Below, piece by piece: positions 43,753 through 51,337 of a stretch of DNA of 64,000 nucleotides. The notes under the pieces were generated by a model that worked only from the letters and a program-made list of their open reading frames with translations, was not told where the DNA came from and searched no databases. The position numbers and the translations under genes are program-made. The stretch is from UBA57 sp963577725. Lineage in GTDB: Archaea > Thermoproteota > Nitrososphaeria > Nitrososphaerales > UBA57. The stretch lies in NCBI GenBank assembly GCA_047517285.1, contig JAKZTE010000011.1, forward strand, positions 1 to 64,000, in the 5' to 3' direction. The first letter of the stretch is position 1, and each line of letters opens with the position of its first letter.

Positions 43753-44632
43753 CAGAGTGATTTATTGAAGAGAATAACAAGCGACCAGAAATATTACTTT
43801 TCAAGAATAGACGATAAAATTCATTTATTTCATTATTTTTGAGAATTGAGAAAATAGTATTACCAAATAGATTCATACTACAAGTCATATCAAACCGGTC
43901 TGCAAGTTTCATAAATCTATATAATTCAGATGGAAAGAAATTAATTTGTAAAGAGAATTTTCTAGATAGTTTTAGGAATTCGTCAGAGCTAGGATTGTTA
44001 ATCAATTGTTTTAATGATTGACGTCCGAATATATTAATTAATTTGATTAATTTGGAATTATTTAGAATATTGGAAGTGGGCAGATGACCAAGCGTGAAGG
44101 ACGCAATAGTATTTTTATTGGTAATTGAAATTGGACTAACTTTTCCAATTCCAGGTGCTCCTGGATGGGATCGAATTTGTGCACCGCCATAATATGCACC
44201 TAAAACAGTTCCCAAACCAGTTTTACATTTAATTTCGGCAACATGTGCTTTTTGTGCAGCTTCAATTTTTGTAAAACCGAGATTAAGAGATTCATTGAGC
44301 GCATAAGAAAGACTAAGAGCTGATGAACCGCTTGAGCCATAACCGCACAAAATTGGTACGTTAAGAAAATGATTTATTATAAGTTCCTGTCGACAATCAG
44401 ATTTGTTTATCATTTGATTTACAACAGAACGAGAGACTAATGCATTCGGATAAAGAATTCCGTTAATAAATATTTTTAATCTGAATTTTGTAGAAGGTAT
44501 GACATCAACAGTGGTTGTAACGCCTTTCTCGAGGCAAATACCTGCGCCGGTTGAACCAGTTAATAATTGATTTTTTGAATAATTTGCTTCAAAGAAGCCA
44601 GTAATATAGCCGGGAGAAAATGCAGTAATCAA
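43727..44632 (-). CDS. pok: Pantoate kinase (GHMP family)
   Basis: A 301-residue archaeal pantoate kinase: ITAFSPGYITGFFEANYSK at the start, the GHMP ATP loop PILCGYGSSGSSALSLSYAL, and GLGTVLGAYYGGAQIRSHPG. It phosphorylates pantoate before the ligase step. TTG start at 44632. First gene of the four-gene CoA operon, divergent from CTP synthase across 95 nt. Confidence 0.9.
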   Translation of the reverse strand: MITAFSPGYITGFFEANYSKNQLLTGSTGAGICLEKGVTTTVDVIPSTKFRLKIFINGILYPNALVSRSVVNQMINKSDCRQELIINHFLNVPILCGYGSSGSSALSLSYALNESLNLGFTKIEAAQKAHVAEIKCKTGLGTVLGAYYGGAQIRSHPGAPGIGKVSPISITNKNTIASFTLGHLPTSNILNNSKLIKLINIFGRQSLKQLINNPSSDEFLKLSRKFSLQINFFPSELYRFMKLADRFDMTCSMNLFGNTIFSILKNNEINEFYRLFLKSNISGRLLFSSINHSGAKIVDSS

Positions 44633-44727
44633 AATATACTAACAATATACACACAATATTAATTAAAATTAATCAAAAGTAGTTATATTTTCGAAAATGT
44701 TAAAACTAATAATAGTTACTTTCTTAT
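44633..44727. promoter_or_regulatory. Divergent promoter region, pok and pyrG
   Basis: AT-rich gap between the divergent genes. ATTAATT-AA-AATTAAT (44658-44673) is an inverted repeat that also reads as a TATA-like box for the minus strand, about 33 nt before the pantoate kinase TTG. A TTATATTT box at 44683-44690 may serve pyrG. Composition alone could produce these. Confidence 0.3.
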
Positions 44728-46374
44728 ATGCAGGCAGCAAAGCAAGATTCAGGTCAGCAAAATAAATTTATATTTGTTACAGGCGGGGTGCTTTCCGGAA
44801 TAGGAAAAGGAATAGTAACGTCTTCTATTGCCAAACTACTGGATTTGTATGGATTGCCAACTACTTGTGTGAAAATAGATCCTTATCTAAATGTTGATGC
44901 AGGGACAATGAATCCGTTCGCTCATGGCGAGGTATTTGTGACCGATGATGGAGGGGAAACGGACATGGATATAGGGAATTATGAAAGATTTTTGAATAAA
45001 GAATTATCGAAAAGTCATAATCTAACTACAGGTCAGGTTTACTTGGACGTAATAGAATCAGAACGAAGGGGTGATTTTCTGGGTGAATGTGTACAGATTA
45101 TTCCCAATATTACAAATTCAATAAAAGAAAAAATAAAATATGTGGAAAAGTTTCAGAATAATGGAATTGTATTAGTGGAATGTGGTGGAACTGTAGGAGA
45201 TATAGAGAGTCTGCCATTCATTGAAGCAATAAGACAATTAAGATTAGAACTTGGTCAAGAGAATTCATTGTTCATACACGTAACACTAGCCCCAATAATG
45301 GGACCTGTTGGAGAAGAAAAGACAAAGCCAACTCAGCACAGTGTGCAAGAATTAAGAAGAATAGGTATACAACCAGATATAATTGTGGTAAGAAGTGAGA
45401 AACAATTATCGCAGACTTCTAAAAAGAAGATTTCATTATTTACAAGCGTAGAATTGGAAAGTATAATTTCAAATCCTGATGCAAGTTCGATTTATAATGT
45501 TCCCGAAAATTTGTACAATGATGGAATAATAACATCAATTATTGATAAACTAAAACTACCGTCAAGAGAGATGAATTGGAGAGATTGGAAAACCGTTTCA
45601 ATGACATTCAATAAGAATAAGAAATCTATCAATATTGCAATGGTTGGAAAATATGTATCGTTAACCGATAGTTATGTGAGTGTAAATGAAGCATTGTCGC
45701 ATGCGGCGGCAGGAATGAATTTTACTGCAAATTTAGAGTGGGTTGAAAGTGAAGATTTTGAGAAAGATAAGAATAATTTAGCGAAATTAGACAAATATGA
45801 CGGAATTATTGTACCTGGAGGATTTGGGAAGAGAGGAACTGAGGGAATAATGTTAGCGGCAGATTATGCAAGAAAGAATGAGATTCCGTTTTTAGGACTC
45901 TGTTTTGGTTTTCAACTAGCATTAATTGCATTTGCAAGATATGCATGTGGATTAGATTATGCAAATTCTATAGAACTAGATCCAAAAACAAAGAATCCAA
46001 TCATCAATATATTACCATCTCAAAAAAAGATTAAAGAAAAAGGCGGAAGTATGAGATTAGGAGGACATGATGTAGAGATAGTTAAGAATACTCGTGCGTA
46101 TGAAATTTATGGAAAAGACAAGATAAGACAGCGTCACAGACACAGGTTTGAGTTTAATCAAGAATATCAAGAGTTATTGGAGAAAAACAAAATAGTATTA
46201 TCAGGTTTTAGTGATAACGGAAGACGAACCGAAATATTAGAAATTCCCAATCATCGATTTTATATGGCAACTCAATATCATCCAGAATTTTTGAGTAAGC
46301 CGGGTAAACCAGAACCAATTTATCATAGTTTTATTAAAGCGGCAACTGAAAATAGAAGTTCAAATAAAAAGTGA
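44728..46374 (+). CDS. pyrG: CTP synthase
   Basis: A 548-residue CTP synthase: amidoligase domain beginning FVTGGVLSGIGKGIVTSSIA with LKIDPYLNVDAGTMNPF-like sequence, and C-terminal glutaminase with nucleophile Cys392 (FLGLCFGFQL), and the terminal YHPEFLSKPGKPEP triad segment. It aminates UTP to CTP. Convergent with the OB-fold gene, whose stop codon begins at the next base. Confidence 0.97.
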   Translation: MQAAKQDSGQQNKFIFVTGGVLSGIGKGIVTSSIAKLLDLYGLPTTCVKIDPYLNVDAGTMNPFAHGEVFVTDDGGETDMDIGNYERFLNKELSKSHNLTTGQVYLDVIESERRGDFLGECVQIIPNITNSIKEKIKYVEKFQNNGIVLVECGGTVGDIESLPFIEAIRQLRLELGQENSLFIHVTLAPIMGPVGEEKTKPTQHSVQELRRIGIQPDIIVVRSEKQLSQTSKKKISLFTSVELESIISNPDASSIYNVPENLYNDGIITSIIDKLKLPSREMNWRDWKTVSMTFNKNKKSINIAMVGKYVSLTDSYVSVNEALSHAAAGMNFTANLEWVESEDFEKDKNNLAKLDKYDGIIVPGGFGKRGTEGIMLAADYARKNEIPFLGLCFGFQLALIAFARYACGLDYANSIELDPKTKNPIINILPSQKKIKEKGGSMRLGGHDVEIVKNTRAYEIYGKDKIRQRHRHRFEFNQEYQELLEKNKIVLSGFSDNGRRTEILEIPNHRFYMATQYHPEFLSKPGKPEPIYHSFIKAATENRSSNKK

Positions 46375-46680
46375 TTATTTATTTTCGGAATCAAGTAAGA
46401 TAAACAATTTACCATAGTAACCCAGATTAAATTGTAGTTGGTTTCTAAATTCATTAACATATCCCTTTTCAACTCGTATTTCAGAATTTATTTTGATTTT
46501 TTCAATTAGTGATCCCCAGATATTCACGGGAATTGAACCGGAATCGTCTTGAACTGTTATTGTTGTAACTTTTTCAATATTACCGGATTTTAATGAAACA
46601 TCACGAGATTGACCAATATAAGTTACAACGCCTCCAATGCTTACATTTTTTTGTTCGTTCTGAAGATCAGATATTCTCAA
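46375..46680 (-). CDS. OB-fold nucleic-acid-binding protein (SOSS-B-like)
   Basis: A 101-residue protein made of a single OB-fold: VSIGGVVTYIGQSRDVSL, VTTITVQDDSGSIPVNIWGS and EIRVEKGYVNEFRNQLQFNL. This pattern resembles archaeal single-OB SSB and human SOSS-B. It probably binds single-stranded DNA; there is no acidic tail. It starts in a 4-nt overlap with pdxT. Confidence 0.8.
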   Translation of the reverse strand: MRISDLQNEQKNVSIGGVVTYIGQSRDVSLKSGNIEKVTTITVQDDSGSIPVNIWGSLIEKIKINSEIRVEKGYVNEFRNQLQFNLGYYGKLFILLDSENK

Positions 46681-47294
46681 AGCGATTCTCGAACCAATTC
46701 GATCAAGTATTTATGAAATATGACAGTATTGGAAAGTTCTGGATGGAAACAAGTTCCGATTATATTACCCTGTTTTACAGCAACTACATCATCGTTTAAT
46801 TTAGCAAGAATTTCGACGTTAGATCCAATACTACGTATTCGGGGTGCGCGAATGAATATACCCATAAATTTATCGATTCCAAATTTTGGAATTGGAAACT
46901 CAGATTCGAACGATTCGTGTTGTCTTCCAAATGCATTACGTTCAGTCTCTATATCGAGTGAGCCTAATAGTTTTTGCGAAGTATTAGAAGAATTTTGAAT
47001 AATATGATTAGACAAGAGAATCAATCCTGCACAAGTACCTAAAACAGGCATACCTTGAATTATCTTTTTTTTAATAGAAGAGTGAAAATCATCATTGTTA
47101 GATAATTTACCAATAGAAGTACTCTCCCCACCAGGAATTATTAGCCCATTTATGGAATCAATTTCTTCAGGATATTTGATTATGCTTACAATACCGTCCA
47201 TAGTAATTTCACGAAATGCAGATTCAACAGATGCCACATGTTCTTCAACATCTCCTTGTACTCCAAGAATGCCGATATTGACTTTTTTCATCAT
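46677..47294 (-). CDS. pdxT: Pyridoxal 5'-phosphate synthase glutaminase PdxT
   Basis: A 205-residue class I glutamine amidotransferase: IGILGVQGDVEEHVAS at the start, the ESTSIG motif (PGGESTSIGKL), nucleophile Cys in VLGTCAGLILLS and the His-Glu pair in CFHPELS. It supplies ammonia to PdxS. It overlaps pdxS by 4 nt (ATGA). Confidence 0.95.
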   Translation of the reverse strand: MMKKVNIGILGVQGDVEEHVASVESAFREITMDGIVSIIKYPEEIDSINGLIIPGGESTSIGKLSNNDDFHSSIKKKIIQGMPVLGTCAGLILLSNHIIQNSSNTSQKLLGSLDIETERNAFGRQHESFESEFPIPKFGIDKFMGIFIRAPRIRSIGSNVEILAKLNDDVVAVKQGNIIGTCFHPELSNTVIFHKYLIELVRESL

Positions 47295-48244
47295 ACACCA
47301 CGATCTTGCATCTTAAGATCTAAATTGTCGCCAAGACCAACCATAGATTTTTTTTCATCGATCATTCCTTGTGCTTCTGCTACAACTTCAACGTTATCAT
47401 GAAAAGTAGTTGCTAATACAATAGCTAAAGCTCTTTCTAAAGGATCTGAAGATTTGTATATTCCTGAACCGACAAAGACTCCATCACAACCAAGTTTCAT
47501 CATAAGGGCTGCGTCGGCAGGAGTTGTTATTCCACCTGCGGCAAAATTAACAACAGGTAATCGGCCAAGACGACCTGTTTCAACAACCAACTCATATGAT
47601 GTATTGAGTTCTTTAGAGATACGGAATAGCTCTTGTTTATCTTGTTGATTGTAGAAATAAGTTATCTTTGCAATATCTTGATTCATAGCACGCATGTGTC
47701 GAACAGCTTCAACTACATTTCCAGTACCAGGTTCTCCTTTAGTACGCATCATGGAAGCGCCTTCTTCAATTCTACGCAGTGCCTGACCAAGATTCTTAGC
47801 TCCGTCGACAAACGGAGTAGTGAAATCCCATTTCCATACATGAGAAGATTCATCGGCAGGAGTTAAAACTTCAGATTCATCAATCATATCAACGCCTGAA
47901 TTTTCTAATACCATTGCTTCAGAGATATGACCAATCCGACATTTTGCCATTACAGGAATAGATACATTACTAACAACATCTTGGATTATCTTCATGCCAG
48001 CAGTACGAGCAACTCCGCCCGATTGTCTTACTTCAATAGGTAATTTATCAAGAACCATAACTGCTACAGCGCCAGCCTCTTCTGCAATTTGAGCTTGATT
48101 GACGTCAGTAACGTCCATAATAACTCCATGTTTAAGCATATGAGCAAAACCTCGTTTTAGTAATATAGTACCTGTTTTAGAATCAATATTGTTAGAGATT
48201 TGTCTGGAGAGTAAGGGATTTTGATGTCCGATTAATGAAATCAT
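47291..48244 (-). CDS. pdxS: Pyridoxal 5'-phosphate synthase PdxS
   Basis: The PdxS barrel is clear: LKRGFAHMLKHGVIMDVTDV, VMVLDKLPIEVRQSGGVART, GMKIIQDVVSNVSIPVMAKC, ARIGHI-type, PFVDGAKNLGQALRRIEEGA and FAAGGITTPADAALM. It builds PLP from ribose 5-phosphate, glyceraldehyde 3-phosphate and ammonia. ATG at 48244 is preferred over TTG at 48253 because a TATA box lies about 21 nt upstream. The N terminus is some 20 residues longer than usual. Confidence 0.95.
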   Translation of the reverse strand: MISLIGHQNPLLSRQISNNIDSKTGTILLKRGFAHMLKHGVIMDVTDVNQAQIAEEAGAVAVMVLDKLPIEVRQSGGVARTAGMKIIQDVVSNVSIPVMAKCRIGHISEAMVLENSGVDMIDESEVLTPADESSHVWKWDFTTPFVDGAKNLGQALRRIEEGASMMRTKGEPGTGNVVEAVRHMRAMNQDIAKITYFYNQQDKQELFRISKELNTSYELVVETGRLGRLPVVNFAAGGITTPADAALMMKLGCDGVFVGSGIYKSSDPLERALAIVLATTFHDNVEVVAEAQGMIDEKKSMVGLGDNLDLKMQDRGV

Positions 48245-48253
48245 GTTATTCAA

Positions 48254-48290
48254 TATTTATTATATATAATAAGTAAAAAGTTTTTTTTAT
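48254..48290 (-). promoter_or_regulatory. TATA box for pdxS/pdxT
   Basis: TTATTATATATAATAA (about 48257-48272) is centred about 21 nt before the ATG at 48244 on the minus strand, preceded by a run of T and A bases. It predicts a leaderless transcript for pdxS, pdxT and the OB-fold gene. Confidence 0.45.
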
Positions 48291-48349
48291 TCTAGAAGTG
48301 AATGACTAACTAAATCACGAGTGTATTAATTTAAGTATCAGCAACAGGG

Positions 48350-49444
48350 TTAGAATTTTTCAGTTTTTTCCCATGGTACATTCTTATCGCCAAAATGTCC
48401 ATATACACAATTTTTTGAATATTCAGTAAAGTTGAAAAGATCAAACTTTCGAATTATGCCAAGAGGTGTAAGATCTTGTGAATCACGAATTAAAGATTCA
48501 ATCGATTGATTATCTCCATTAGAATCAACATAGACGGAAGTGGGCTCTTTAACACCAATTGCATAGCTTAATTGTATGCTACACCAATCTGCAAGCTTGT
48601 TAAGAACGACATTCTTTGCAAGCCACCGAGCCATATACGCGGCGGATCGATCGACCTTGCTAGGGTCTTTACCTGAGAATGCGCCGCCGCCGTGCGGGGC
48701 AGATCCTCCATATGTATCTACAATAATTTTTCGTCCAGTCATTCCAGAATCTCCTTCGGGTCCACCTATAACAAAGTTTCCTGTTGGATTAATAAAAAAT
48801 TCAGTATTATTATCAATAAGTTCCTCGCAAGCTTCATGAATTGCAGTTTCAGCTAGTTCTCTGGCAGAATTATTTTCATTAACAGAATGTTGGGTTGAGA
48901 CTACTACCTTGTCAATGGATTTAGGAATATTATTTTCATAAACTATGCTCACTTGGCTTTTTGAATCAGGGCCCAATATATCAAGATTTTTATCTCTAAT
49001 AGATCGTAAATGTTTCAGAATTTCATGTGAATAATGTATAGGTGCAGGAAGAAGAGAGGGAGTTTCTTTACATGCGTAACCAAACATCAAACCTTGATCG
49101 CCTGCACCAAAGTCATCTGTGCCTAATGCGATATCAGCAGATTGATTGTGTAAACGATTATCAATGTTCAAATGTTTCCAATGAAAGCCGTCTTGTTCAT
49201 AACCAATTTCGCGAACTTTATTACGAATAATAGATTCAACTTCTTCAGAAGTAGGAAGAAAGTTTTTAGTCTCTCCAAACACTAATACATAGTTAGTAGT
49301 ATTAGCAGTTTCAATGCCACATCGAGTAGTTTCATCACCTGCAGAAAGAGCAGCATCAACTAGTGCGTCACTAATTTGATCGGCAACTTTGTCTGGATGT
49401 CCAGAAGACACTGATTCAGAAGTAAAAGTAAAGTTATTAGTCAT
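48350..49444 (-). CDS. metK: S-adenosylmethionine synthetase, bacterial/eukaryal MetK type
   Basis: A 364-residue MetK from ATG 49444: FTSESVSSGHPDKVADQISD, ADIALGTDDFGAGDQGLMFG, NPTGNFVIGGPEGDSGMTGR and GGAFSGKDPSKVDRSAAYMA. These are bacterial-type motifs, distinct from the divergent archaeal MAT that most archaea use. It makes the methyl donor for many methyltransferases in this window. An in-frame TTG at 49471 is an unlikely start. Possible bacterial transfer. Confidence 0.95.
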   Translation of the reverse strand: MTNNFTFTSESVSSGHPDKVADQISDALVDAALSAGDETTRCGIETANTTNYVLVFGETKNFLPTSEEVESIIRNKVREIGYEQDGFHWKHLNIDNRLHNQSADIALGTDDFGAGDQGLMFGYACKETPSLLPAPIHYSHEILKHLRSIRDKNLDILGPDSKSQVSIVYENNIPKSIDKVVVSTQHSVNENNSARELAETAIHEACEELIDNNTEFFINPTGNFVIGGPEGDSGMTGRKIIVDTYGGSAPHGGGAFSGKDPSKVDRSAAYMARWLAKNVVLNKLADWCSIQLSYAIGVKEPTSVYVDSNGDNQSIESLIRDSQDLTPLGIIRKFDLFNFTEYSKNCVYGHFGDKNVPWEKTEKF

Positions 49445-49533
49445 TTTGAAATTACCGAAGTTTATCAACAATCCATGTATTGAGAAAGATTAATAATTGA
49501 ATACAAGGAATTGTAGACAGAATCCAATAAATA

Positions 49534-49803
49534 TCACATCAGGATATCAGGTTTAATATTAATAAACAAAACATTATTTCCGCGTATAACAACTTTGCCA
49601 TAATTTGCAGATAATGTTCCATCTGCATATTCTTCTGCGTCGGTAAGAATAACATTCATGTAAGCATCTACATTTGTCATTTTTCCTCGATATTCAACAT
49701 CACTTTTCAGTCTGATCACAACGTTCTTGTTAACAGACTTTTGTAACTTATTGAGAGGTTTTATGACTTTCAGGTCAAAATTGTCATTAAAGTTGTTACT
49801 CAT
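49534..49803 (-). CDS. Sm-like RNA-binding protein (Lsm/SmAP)
   Basis: The 89-residue protein has Sm1 (NVVIRLKSDVEYRGKMTNVDAYMNV) and Sm2 (YGKVVIRGNNVLFINI) motifs, spaced as in archaeal Lsm proteins that form heptameric rings. A 20-residue N-terminal extension is present. Divergent from a RecA paralogue; a T-rich TATA-like box sits about 25 nt upstream. Confidence 0.93.
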   Translation of the reverse strand: MSNNFNDNFDLKVIKPLNKLQKSVNKNVVIRLKSDVEYRGKMTNVDAYMNVILTDAEEYADGTLSANYGKVVIRGNNVLFINIKPDILM

Positions 49804-49880
49804 CTAAGGAAAAAAGACGTAAACAAAAATAAAAAGCTTGGTATTGTATAAAATAATGGGTGTATTTGAGGAAGATTCAG
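49804..49880. promoter_or_regulatory. Divergent promoter region, lsm and recA-like gene
   Basis: Minus strand: CTTTTTATTTTTG about 25 nt before the Lsm ATG. Plus strand: GTATAAAATAA at 49847-49857, about 30 nt before the ATG at 49881, with GAGGAAG as a ribosome-binding site 7 nt before that ATG. Confidence 0.4.
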
Positions 49881-50672
49881 ATGAATGACAATTTTACCAA
49901 CATAGATGAATTCGGTAGATTTGATAATTTCATAACAGGGACAAATAATAATGGTATGGAAAGGATATTTGGCGGATTCGAGTTATTAGATGAAGATAGG
50001 CATAGAAGAATAACAAATCATGAAACTGGCGTAAGGGAACTTGATTTAGTCACATATGGTTTTCCAACTGGAACAATTACAGATTTATTTGGGCCAAATT
50101 CGTCAGGGAAATCACAGATTTTATTCCAGATTGCGGTAAATACATCAATTAAGAAGCAAAAAATTCTCTTCATTGACTCGTCAGGAAACTTTCGTCCTGA
50201 GAGAATTGTTCAATTAAGCCATGCAAAGAAACAGGAATCAAAAAATATCTTAGACAATATCTATACAAGTAGATGTAATTCTTTAGATAGTCAATTAGAA
50301 ACAATTTCAAAGATTGAACAATTTATTAAAAATAATGATATTACATGTGTAATGATAGATGATATAACAAGAAATTTTACTGAACATCGATTTGAATTAA
50401 AGAACGAAATGAGGGGCATATTAATAGAATATGTAAGAGAATTGTCTGATTTAGCATGGAATAAGAATATTGCAATAATAACAACAAATACAGTACGGGC
50501 AAGAATAGATGATTCGAATATGAAAGAAAGAGAAACGTATGATTTCTTAATAAATAGATTAATACATCTAAAAGTGAGTTTAAAAAGAATGGGTAACTTA
50601 TGGTTAGCAAGAAATAACGATGGAAACCAATGTATTTTTAATATTTCTGAAGAGGGAATAGGTAGAGTGTGA
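49881..50672 (+). CDS. RecA/RadA-superfamily ATPase paralogue
   Basis: The 263-residue protein (ATG at 49881; GTG 49860 possible) has Walker A FGPNSSGKSQ, Walker B TCVMIDDI, and a GVRELDLVTYGFPTGTITDL lead-in typical of RadA/RadB/KaiC-like proteins. The C-terminal half is simple RecA core with no DNA-binding N-domain. It may be a recombination mediator like RadB. It overlaps the next gene by one base (TGATG). Confidence 0.8.
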   Translation: MNDNFTNIDEFGRFDNFITGTNNNGMERIFGGFELLDEDRHRRITNHETGVRELDLVTYGFPTGTITDLFGPNSSGKSQILFQIAVNTSIKKQKILFIDSSGNFRPERIVQLSHAKKQESKNILDNIYTSRCNSLDSQLETISKIEQFIKNNDITCVMIDDITRNFTEHRFELKNEMRGILIEYVRELSDLAWNKNIAIITTNTVRARIDDSNMKERETYDFLINRLIHLKVSLKRMGNLWLARNNDGNQCIFNISEEGIGRV

Positions 50673-51052
50673 TGGCAAAAGAAGCTATTAATGAATGTAT
50701 AGAAAAAATAATTGCAGAGGATTTTGCCAAGGCAAAAGCAATAATAGCTGAACATCTAAAAAATTCTCCGAATAATAAAATTATTGGATCAGTTTTTGCT
50801 CTTGAAGGAATTATAGCAAAATATTCGCCCAAGAATGTGGACATGAATGATTCAATAGGAGATTTTAAGATAATGAAGAAGGGTATTAATTCTAAGTTAT
50901 CTTCTGTTTGGATTGATGATTTTGAGAAAGGCTATTTTTCAGTATGGAAAGTATTTACAAAAAATGCAATAGAAGAATTAGATAAAGAAGGTATTGTAGA
51001 TAATCCAAGTGAAAAGGAACAAACCAATGAAGCTTCCCACACCAGTATATAA
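50672..51052 (+). CDS. Hypothetical helical protein coupled to the RecA paralogue
   Basis: A 126-residue protein (ATG 50672) I do not recognise. The first 45 residues (AINECIEKIIAEDFAKAKAI) are helical and the tail is acidic and polar. It starts inside the stop codon of the RecA-like gene, so the two are translationally coupled and probably act together. Its last 75 nt overlap the opposite EMC6-like gene, so the C terminus should be checked. Confidence 0.6.
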   Translation: MAKEAINECIEKIIAEDFAKAKAIIAEHLKNSPNNKIIGSVFALEGIIAKYSPKNVDMNDSIGDFKIMKKGINSKLSSVWIDDFEKGYFSVWKVFTKNAIEELDKEGIVDNPSEKEQTNEASHTSI

Positions 51053-51268
51053 TAGCTTAAGACGTTCATCTTCTTTAATCTTTGAATAATACATCTGACG
51101 TACAAGTGCCAAAGTAAAAAGATACATTGATATTCCAAATAATATGCCTAAATTAGCATTGGGATTATTAGATGTGAAACCTAGTAAACCAGCAGAGAAA
51201 CCAGAAATTATGCCGAAAGCGACTCTTAGCCAAAAGATGGTATTAAATATAAATTTAGAGTCAGACAC
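50978..51268 (-). CDS. EMC6-like membrane protein
   Basis: Starting at GTG 51268, a 96-residue protein with three membrane helices. NTIFWLRVAFGIISGFSAGL and LLGFTSNNPNANLG match the eukaryotic EMC6 pattern (polar loop, then SG.AGILG-like motif, helix 2 and helix 3). Archaeal EMC6 homologues are thought to act as membrane insertase subunits. It is convergent with, and overlaps by 75 nt, the hypothetical gene at 50672. TTG-type longer starts possible. Confidence 0.7.
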   Translation of the reverse strand: MSDSKFIFNTIFWLRVAFGIISGFSAGLLGFTSNNPNANLGILFGISMYLFTLALVRQMYYSKIKEDERLKLLYTGVGSFIGLFLFTWIIYNTFFI

Positions 51269-51337
51269 GGTTAACAATTTAATATAAAAATACAAGAAGA
51301 TATAAAACTATATGAATAATGTTATTTGGGATTTAAA

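Noticed and set aside
48291..48349. Possible C/D-box guide RNA between pdxS and metK
   Set aside because: Weak CTGA- and TGATT-like boxes on the minus strand do not match consensus or spacing, and no stem closes them.
50932..51138. Small minus-strand frame at the 3' end of the 126-residue gene
   Set aside because: Shadow frame of the EMC6-like gene with no initiation signals.
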